Notes under the pieces: generated by a model
Databases searched by the model: none
What the model was told of the DNA's origin: nothing
The model's input: only the letters and a program-made list of their open reading frames with translations
In this document: positions 1-5,283 of the stretch, piece by piece
How the letters are laid out: each line of letters begins with the position of its first letter
Position numbering within the stretch: the first letter of the stretch is position 1
Position numbers and translations under genes: made by a program
Assembly: GCA_025454715.1 (NCBI GenBank)
Contig: JALONY010000084.1
Location: 1-6,913 of the forward strand
DNA from: Anaerolineae bacterium
GTDB lineage: Bacteria > Chloroflexota > Anaerolineae > Aggregatilineales > Phototrophicaceae
DNA length: 6,913 nucleotides
Direction of reading: 5' to 3'

Positions 1-599
1 GCCAACACCTCGGCGCGCCGCCCGTCCCCGTCGATGCGGACGACCTCCATTTGGTCGAGCAAGGCGGCGGTGGCGGGGTCGAAACCGGCGTTGACCGCCA
101 CCACCGGCGTCTTGAGGTCGAGCAACGAGCGCACCACGCCGAGGCCGACATGCCCCAGCCCGACGACGATGGTATGGTCTCTCATGGTCGATGCCAAAGC
201 CTCCTGAAGCGCGGCAGCACGCCCGCGCCGGTCGAAAAACAACTGGATGAACAGCACGATTTGCCCCAGCACGAACAAGCCGAAAAACGGCATGACGTAC
301 CAAAACAGCACCAGCGGGGCGGGCATCCCCGCGGGGGGTGGCGAGGCTTGCAACGTCATCATCTGCGCCATCACGTAGGGCAAATCGATGACCGGCACGA
401 GGTCTTCGGGCGCGAGGGCGTAACTGTTCTGCATCGCCCCGTACAACGCGCCCGCCCCGAACGTGGTCAGGGCGAACAAGAGCAACGTCAGCCGGAACTC
501 GACCAACAAGCGGCGGGTATCGCGCAAGCTGGCCAGCAAGCGTTGCCCCCGCCGAAAGCGCTGGCGCGGCAGGTTGGCCGCGTCGAACCCTGCGCTCAC
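1..599 (-). CDS. Two-TM channel-like protein with TrkA-N/RCK NAD-binding domain (partial, 3' end outside window)
   Basis: The visible 199 residues read as a short basic N-terminus, TM helix 1 (about residues 35-56), an extracytoplasmic loop (57-95), TM helix 2 (96-122, starting LVLFWYVMPFFGLF), a basic linker, then a Rossmann segment from residue 140. That segment begins RDHTIVVGLGHVGLG, with the nucleotide-binding GxGxxG at G147/G149/G152, and continues into a second beta strand (VVAVN). This is the layout of prokaryotic K+-channel or ion-transport proteins with an RCK/TrkA-N domain, which binds NAD(H) or a similar ligand and gates transport. The loop contains no TVGYG-like filter; YVMAQMMTLQASPPP stands where the pore helix and filter would be, so K+ conduction is doubtful. 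I chose the GTG start at 597-599 because it overlaps the upstream TGA as GTGA and has a GAGG seven bases before it. The gene is cut by the window edge, so any RCK C-terminal domain is unseen. The fold is fairly sure; channel activity is not. Confidence 0.85.
   Translation of the reverse strand, partial: MSAGFDAANLPRQRFRRGQRLLASLRDTRRLLVEFRLTLLLFALTTFGAGALYGAMQNSYALAPEDLVPVIDLPYVMAQMMTLQASPPPAGMPAPLVLFWYVMPFFGLFVLGQIVLFIQLFFDRRGRAAALQEALASTMRDHTIVVGLGHVGLGVVRSLLDLKTPVVAVNAGFDPATAALLDQMEVVRIDGDGRRAEVL
596..599 (-). other. GTGA stop/start overlap (translational coupling)
   Basis: On the minus strand the four bases GTGA carry both the GTG start of the channel-like gene (599-597) and the TGA stop of the TIR-STAND gene (598-596). 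Such four-base overlaps are typical of operon partners whose translation is coupled by termination-reinitiation. Confidence 0.85.
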
Positions 600-3500
600 G
601 GGATGGCCTCGACCGGCACCAGCGCCTGCACCCCGTCGTTGGGGTCATACTCGACCACCCAACCGACTCGCCCGCTCTCGGTCTCGACCTCCCACCAGCG
701 GAAACCGACGGCCTCGCGGGTTTGGCCGGTCAGGGTGACGATGCTGCCGTCGGGCAGATTGGTCAGGATGTCGGCGTTGGTCATCGCCCCGGGGGCGACC
801 CGCAAGCGCTGGCTCAGCCCGTTGAGCGTGTTAATCTCGGCCTGCACGCCCTCGCCCAACAGCAAGGTCGAGAGCGGGAGCGCGTTGAGCGTCGGCAAGT
901 CCGGCGCGTCGCGCAAGGGCGAGACGCCCGACGCATCGCACGGGAACAAACGGAAGGCGTCACGCTCGGCACAGGTCAGGTCGCGCACGTAGCGGTTGGC
1001 GAACGTCCACGCCAACAGCGAGTCCAAGCTCGGGTACAAGCGCCACAAGCGCAAGCGCCCGTCGCGTAGCGCGGTCAGGACGGTTTGCGCGTCTGTGCTG
1101 ACCACGGCGGTCTGGATGCCCTCGAACGACGGGTCGGGCATGGTGTAGCGCCGAATCTCGAAGCTGGTCTCCAAGTCCCACACCCGCAAGGTGCCGTCCA
1201 CGCCGGTCGAGAGCAAGGTTTGGCCGTCGGGGCTAAAGCTGACCGACAGCACGTTTTGGGCGTGACCCGCCAAGCGCTGCACCAACGCACCGTCGGCGGT
1301 GCCATAAATCGCCACCCGCCCGCCGGTCGTCCCGACCGCCACCCGCGTCCCCAGCGCATCGACCGCCAACGACTGGATGCCGCGGTCGTCGATTTCGATG
1401 GTGCGGCGCTGCTGGCCGCTGGCGACATCCCACACGCGCACCCGCCGCTCCGCGCCGCCGCTATACAGGGTTTGGCCGTCCGCGCCCAGCACGATGGCTT
1501 GGATGACCGGCGGGGCTTGGCCGGTCACGATGAACGAGCGCATCAAGCGCAGGTCTTGGGTGTCCCACACGCGGATTTGCCCATCGCGCCCGGCGCTGAT
1601 GACCGTGCGGTCATCGGGCAACCACACCACCGAGGTCAAGGCCGTGCCGGTCGTCCCGACCAATTGCCCGACGCCCGTGCCGATGTCCCACACCCGCACC
1701 GTCCGGTCGGCACTGACCGAGACCACCCGCCGCCCGTCGGCGCTGACATCCAGCGCGGTGATGCTGCCGGTATGCCCGCTCAGCTCTTGGACGATGCGCC
1801 CGCTCATCACGTCCCACACCCACAACACGTTGGCCTGTTGCGCGCCGCCACGGTTGACCGCGCCCGCGCTGACCGCCAAAGCCTCGCCGGGCAAGAATTG
1901 CACGACCGGCCTCGACAAATGCCCGACGAAATCGCGCACCATCGACGACTCGACCACGTCCCACACGCGCAACACCGCCGCGTCGTCGGTCGCCCCACCG
2001 CTCAACAAGCGCCGCCCGTCCGCGCTGAAGGCCAGCGAGACCAATTCGGCCTCGTTGGGCACGTCGAACGTCAAGACCGGCGACCCCGCCAACAGCACAT
2101 CCCACACGAACACCAACCCATCGGTGCCCGCCGAAGCAATCTGGGTGGCGTCGGGGCTGAGCGCCACCGCCTGCACCACCGCATCGGTGGCGTGCCCCGG
2201 GTAGGTGAACAACGGCAACGACGCCTGCACGCTGTCATTGGCACCGCCGCCCTGTTGCTCGCGGATGGGGCGAGTGCTGCTGGTGCCGGTCGGCAGGCCG
2301 TCGCTGAGCTCCCAGACCATGACCGCGCCGCCCGTGCCGCCGGTGGCCGCCAAACGCCCGTCGAGGCTCAAATCGAGGTCGAGGTGTGGCGTCGCGGTGG
2401 TGATGACGCGCAAATTTTGGCCGCTGGTGGCGTCCCACTGCACGATGCGCCCATCGCGCCCCGCACTGACGATGACCCCTTCATCGACCGGCCAGAATTG
2501 CGCGCCGGTGACCTCGGTCAGGTGGGCATCGACGATGAAGCTGATGGGTTGCCCGTCGATACCCCACACGATGACTTGCCCGTCCGCGCCCGCCGAGACC
2601 ACCCGCTCACCCAGCGAGTCGAAGGCGACGCCCAGCACCGCGCCCGCGTGCCCGCCGAACATCCGGCGCGCCTCGCCGTCCTCCGGCGACCACAGCACCA
2701 CCCCGCCATCAGACAAGCCGACCGCCACCAGCGCCGCCACGGGCGACAAAGCCGCCGAGCGATATTCGGCGTTGACCGGCGTACCGTCCGACAGCGACTC
2801 GGGCATCTGCGCGACCGCGCTCCCGTCACTGACGCGCCAATACGTCACGCTCTCGCCCACGCTGACGGCAAATGCGCCGTCACCGCTCAGGTCGGCGTCG
2901 AACATATCCACGCCCGACGGGGTCATCACGCGGCGCGTGCCGGGCGCAAACGCCACCTGCGCCAAGGTCAGGCGGCTCTGGGGCGGCGCAGGTGCGACAA
3001 TCACGCTCGACTCGACCGCCAGCGCCACTGCGAGGTCGTTTTCGCCGTCGCCCAGCGCACGGTCGGCCAGCGCCGCCAACGCGAAGCTGTTGGCCTGCCC
3101 GAGGTTGTTGACCGCCTCTTGGCGGTTCTCGTCGGCGATGCGCGCATTTTCCTCGGCGATGCGGGCGTTTTGCTCGGCGCGGTCACGCTCTTGGAAGGCG
3201 AACACGACCAAGCCCGCCGTCACGAACAATGCCAGCACCAGCAAGGCCACGAACCCGCGCAAGCGCGCCGCCGCCGATTTTTGCAACGCCAGCTCACGTT
3301 GGGCTTGCTGCTCGGCGATGTCCTCCAGCCGCTCGCGCTCGTCCACGCTGGCGCGCACATACTCGCGCTGGAGGGCGCTGGCGTCGGCGTGCCCCAGCCA
3401 TTCCTCGGCGCGGCTCAGGCGCGTCCCGCTCATCAGGTATGCGCGGTCACGCTTGGCCGCCAGCCAATCGCCCGCGGCGCGCAACAGGTCGGCGCCCAAG

Positions 3501-5122
3501 CGCAAATTCTCGAAGTCGTCGCTAATCCAACCCTTCAGCCTGTCCCACTCGCGGATGAGCGCCTCGTGCCCGACCTCCAGCCACACGGTCGCCTCGGCAG
3601 TTTGGTCGGCATGAGCGCGAATCTCGCGGCTGGCCACCAACAAGCGCGACTCCGGCGCGGTCAGCAACTCGACCACCTCGCTCACCGTCTGGTTGGATGT
3701 GCCGACGAAGGTCAAATCGGGGCGGGCGACGCGGCGGCGGGTGGCCACCCCGTCTTCGCTGATTTCGACGAGGCGCAACAGCACCCGCCGCACGATGTCT
3801 TGCTGGCCGCCCTTCAGCTTGCTGTAGATGCCCTCGGCATGGCGCGCCAACGCCTGCGCCACCCCGCCAATCGCGTCGTAGACGGCGTGCGTCAGGCGGC
3901 GGCCATCACGGCGGGCGTACAATTCCTTGAGCGCGTATTGCAACAACGGCAACGACCCGGGCTGGCGGCGCACGTCCTCCAAAATCCGGTCGGGCAGGCC
4001 GTCCTCGTACAGCAAGCCGACCGCGTCGGCGGGGCCGGTGATGGCGCGCAACAGGTTGGCGGGCGTCATCTCGGAGACCAGTAACAGGTGGTCGCCCTCG
4101 AACAATTCGGCGAAGGTCGGGTAGCGCCCCAGCCGGTCGAAGAAGTCGGCGCGCAAGGTGGCCACCACCACCACCCGCCCATTGGGGTCGATGCTGGCGG
4201 CGCGCACCAAGTCGATGAATTGCGCGGTTTGCGGCTCTTGGGCGCGGGTGAAGGCTTCCTCGAATTGATCGACCACCAATAATAAGCGCGCCGAGTCCGG
4301 CGCACCGGCCAACAATTGGCTGGCGAGGTCGCTCAGGGCGGTCTGGCTCGATTCGAGCACGTTCAGCAAGGCCTCGGCGTCGGTCTCATCGCCAAAAAAC
4401 GGCGCGAGGCGGGTGGCGAGGGCGCGGGTCGGGTGCTCCCCGGGCGTGAAGATGGCCACGCGCCACGTCTCGCTACCGGCGAACGCGCCCGCCCGTAATT
4501 GCGGGATGACGCCCGCCCGCACCAACGACGATTTGCCGCTGCCGCTGCCGCCCACCACCGCCAAAAAGCGCTTGGGTCGCCCGGGCTTGAGCACGTTGAG
4601 CGCCTTTTTGATCATCTGCTCGCGGCCAAAGAAAAAGGCCGAGTCGGTTTGCTGGAAGGCCTCTAGCCCCTTGAACGGGTTGGGGATGCTGGCGGGGTCT
4701 ACGCTGTCGAACGCGCCGACGCGCCGCTTGCCCGGCAGGGCGCGCAACAGCTCGGGGAAGGCTTGCTCATAACGCCCATCGAATTTGATGAAGTGGATAT
4801 CGAGCAACCAGCGCAACGACTCCACGCCCTGAAGCTGCGCCATCGCATCGACCGCCATCACCGGCAAGATAATCTTCTTGTGGGCGCGGGCGTGGTCGAT
4901 TTCGTAGCGCACCCACTCACTGGTCACGGCGTCGGGCGAGACGACCAACACCAGCACCTCGGAGCGCTCGATGCCGTTGCGGATTTCTTCCTTCCACAAC
5001 TCGCCCGCGTGGATTTGGCGGAAGTCAATCCAGACCTCGACGCCGGCGTCGGACAGGTCACGAGCCAGCCGCTCGGCAAAGTTGGTGTTGCGGCGGCTAT
5101 AAGAGATGAAGGCGCGGGTCAT
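596..5122 (-). CDS. Membrane-anchored TIR - nSTAND1 NTPase - WD40 (about 14 repeats) - SH3b protein
   Basis: Predicted length is 1508 residues. Domains seen: TIR (1-125: box 1 AFISYSRR; W70 and Glu74 in SEWVRYE match the catalytic-Glu helix of NAD-cleaving TIRs). Next is an nSTAND1 NTPase (from about 148, IPNPFKGLEAF; Walker A GGSGSGKS at 191-198; Walker B LLVVDQFEE with D285; LRADFFDRL at 323-331). A winged-helix-like part follows (VGHEALIREWDRLKGW, 517-532; YLMSGTRL, 562-569). Then come coiled coil, one TM helix (623-644), heptads (to about 678), WD40 repeats (735-1365), the ANRYVRDLTC motif (1375-1384) and an SH3b domain (1420-1500). STAND proteins are signal-transducing NTPases: a C-terminal sensor triggers oligomerisation and activates the N-terminal effector, here possibly TIR NADase. 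Basic residues before the helix suggest TIR and NTPase are cytoplasmic and the propellers outside. The start at 5122 is preferred over one 17 codons upstream because GGAG lies eight bases before it and TIR begins at once. The stop overlaps the next gene. Architecture is sure; a defence role is inferred. Confidence 0.93.
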   Translation of the reverse strand: MTRAFISYSRRNTNFAERLARDLSDAGVEVWIDFRQIHAGELWKEEIRNGIERSEVLVLVVSPDAVTSEWVRYEIDHARAHKKIILPVMAVDAMAQLQGVESLRWLLDIHFIKFDGRYEQAFPELLRALPGKRRVGAFDSVDPASIPNPFKGLEAFQQTDSAFFFGREQMIKKALNVLKPGRPKRFLAVVGGSGSGKSSLVRAGVIPQLRAGAFAGSETWRVAIFTPGEHPTRALATRLAPFFGDETDAEALLNVLESSQTALSDLASQLLAGAPDSARLLLVVDQFEEAFTRAQEPQTAQFIDLVRAASIDPNGRVVVVATLRADFFDRLGRYPTFAELFEGDHLLLVSEMTPANLLRAITGPADAVGLLYEDGLPDRILEDVRRQPGSLPLLQYALKELYARRDGRRLTHAVYDAIGGVAQALARHAEGIYSKLKGGQQDIVRRVLLRLVEISEDGVATRRRVARPDLTFVGTSNQTVSEVVELLTAPESRLLVASREIRAHADQTAEATVWLEVGHEALIREWDRLKGWISDDFENLRLGADLLRAAGDWLAAKRDRAYLMSGTRLSRAEEWLGHADASALQREYVRASVDERERLEDIAEQQAQRELALQKSAAARLRGFVALLVLALFVTAGLVVFAFQERDRAEQNARIAEENARIADENRQEAVNNLGQANSFALAALADRALGDGENDLAVALAVESSVIVAPAPPQSRLTLAQVAFAPGTRRVMTPSGVDMFDADLSGDGAFAVSVGESVTYWRVSDGSAVAQMPESLSDGTPVNAEYRSAALSPVAALVAVGLSDGGVVLWSPEDGEARRMFGGHAGAVLGVAFDSLGERVVSAGADGQVIVWGIDGQPISFIVDAHLTEVTGAQFWPVDEGVIVSAGRDGRIVQWDATSGQNLRVITTATPHLDLDLSLDGRLAATGGTGGAVMVWELSDGLPTGTSSTRPIREQQGGGANDSVQASLPLFTYPGHATDAVVQAVALSPDATQIASAGTDGLVFVWDVLLAGSPVLTFDVPNEAELVSLAFSADGRRLLSGGATDDAAVLRVWDVVESSMVRDFVGHLSRPVVQFLPGEALAVSAGAVNRGGAQQANVLWVWDVMSGRIVQELSGHTGSITALDVSADGRRVVSVSADRTVRVWDIGTGVGQLVGTTGTALTSVVWLPDDRTVISAGRDGQIRVWDTQDLRLMRSFIVTGQAPPVIQAIVLGADGQTLYSGGAERRVRVWDVASGQQRRTIEIDDRGIQSLAVDALGTRVAVGTTGGRVAIYGTADGALVQRLAGHAQNVLSVSFSPDGQTLLSTGVDGTLRVWDLETSFEIRRYTMPDPSFEGIQTAVVSTDAQTVLTALRDGRLRLWRLYPSLDSLLAWTFANRYVRDLTCAERDAFRLFPCDASGVSPLRDAPDLPTLNALPLSTLLLGEGVQAEINTLNGLSQRLRVAPGAMTNADILTNLPDGSIVTLTGQTREAVGFRWWEVETESGRVGWVVEYDPNDGVQALVPVEAIP
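607..610 (-). promoter_or_regulatory. Ribosome binding site for the channel-like gene
   Basis: Read on the minus strand this is GAGG, seven bases before the GTG start at 599. It lies inside the 3' end of the TIR-STAND coding sequence. Together with the GTGA stop/start overlap it supports this non-ATG start and translational coupling. Confidence 0.6.
1028..2920 (-). repeat. WD40 repeat array, about 14 repeats (two 7-bladed propellers)
   Basis: Within the TIR-STAND gene, residues about 735-1365 show a recurring blade ending at roughly 30-55 residue intervals: TYWRVSDG, VVLWSPEDG, VIVWGIDG, IVQWDATSG, VMVWELSDG, VFVWDVLLAG, LRVWDVVES, LWVWDVMSG, VRVWDIGTG, IRVWDTQD, VRVWDVASG, VAIYGTADG, LRVWDLETS and LRLWRLYP. 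I count fourteen, exactly enough for two seven-bladed beta-propellers. On the plus strand the conserved VWD gives a recurrent gtcccacac-like word. Blades differ clearly in sequence, so this is an old repeat array, not a recent DNA tandem duplication. The count depends on accepting the weaker first, second, twelfth and last blades. Confidence 0.85.
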
Positions 5123-5130
5123 CGGCAAAG

Positions 5131-5134
5131 CTCC
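5131..5134 (-). promoter_or_regulatory. Ribosome binding site for the TIR-STAND gene
   Basis: The minus strand reads GGAG here, eight bases before the ATG at 5122-5120. It decides between this start and an in-frame ATG 17 codons upstream, whose extra residues (MCGMLWGAPY...) do not belong to the TIR fold. Confidence 0.7.
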
Positions 5135-5213
5135 GGTTGGGCGATACGGCGCACCCCAAAGCATACCGCACATCGGCGCGGTTTGGAAAACGGTTGGCCT
5201 GCGTGGTCACATA

Positions 5214-5240
5214 TTGCCAAGCGCGTTTTCGCGTTACAAT
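5214..5240 (+). promoter_or_regulatory. Candidate sigma70-type promoter for the receiver/roadblock gene
   Basis: TTGCCA (5214-5219; five of six match TTGACA) and TACAAT (5235-5240; five of six match TATAAT) are separated by 15 bases, slightly short of the usual 16-18. Transcription would begin near 5247, giving a leader of about 37 bases before the ATG at 5284. The spacer contains the dyad CGCG-TTTT-CGCG. Confidence 0.5.
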
Positions 5241-5270
5241 AGCGCTACAGGATTTGCCCCGCCCATCGTC

Positions 5271-5274
5271 GGAG
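5271..5274 (+). promoter_or_regulatory. Ribosome binding site for the receiver/roadblock gene
   Basis: GGAG nine bases before the ATG at 5284. It supports this start over the open frame that continues upstream to 5137, which would run through the promoter and yield an N-terminus unlike a receiver fold. Confidence 0.65.
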
Positions 5275-5283
5275 ACCCCCACC

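Larger units (their letters stand above)
5123..5283. promoter_or_regulatory. Divergent intergenic region between the two operons
   Basis: These 161 bases separate the TIR-STAND start (minus) from the receiver-like gene start (plus) and must hold both promoters. The plus promoter is listed separately. For the minus arm I see only weak candidates: TATGCT (minus-strand reading of 5160-5165) with a poor -35, and TTGTAA / CAATAT (5239-5234 and 5216-5211) with 17-base spacing, which would overlap the plus promoter. The word CGGTTGG occurs at 5134-5140 and 5191-5197, with a one-base-longer form CGGTTTGG at 5179-5186. Two short dyads lie at 5222-5233 and 5240-5247. No terminator is expected here and none was seen. 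Confidence 0.6.

Noticed and set aside
1176..2570. Regularly recurring gtcccacac-like words suggesting a CRISPR or other DNA repeat array
   Set aside because: They are the antisense of the conserved V-W-D at each WD40 blade end, in one reading frame, with spacing of blade length and diverged surroundings.
2205..3614. A 469-codon plus-strand open frame, and another at 51-992
   Set aside because: Ser/Thr/Pro/Arg-rich or His/Gln/Arg-rich low-complexity translations lying opposite recognised coding sequence; no ribosome binding site or family resemblance.
1085..4084. A 999-codon open frame on the plus strand opposite the TIR-STAND gene
   Set aside because: Its translation is rich in His, Arg, Gln, Ala and Pro with no domain pattern, as expected when the antisense of a GC-rich gene lacks stops. 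The minus strand here encodes clear NTPase and WD40 motifs.
5123..5173. A 17-codon upstream extension of the TIR-STAND gene
   Set aside because: The TIR domain starts immediately after the ATG at 5122, which has a well-placed GGAG; the extra residues match nothing in TIR proteins.
5137..5283. A 49-codon upstream extension of the receiver/roadblock gene
   Set aside because: It would run through the promoter and ribosome binding site, and the receiver fold begins right after the ATG at 5284, which has GGAG nine bases before it.
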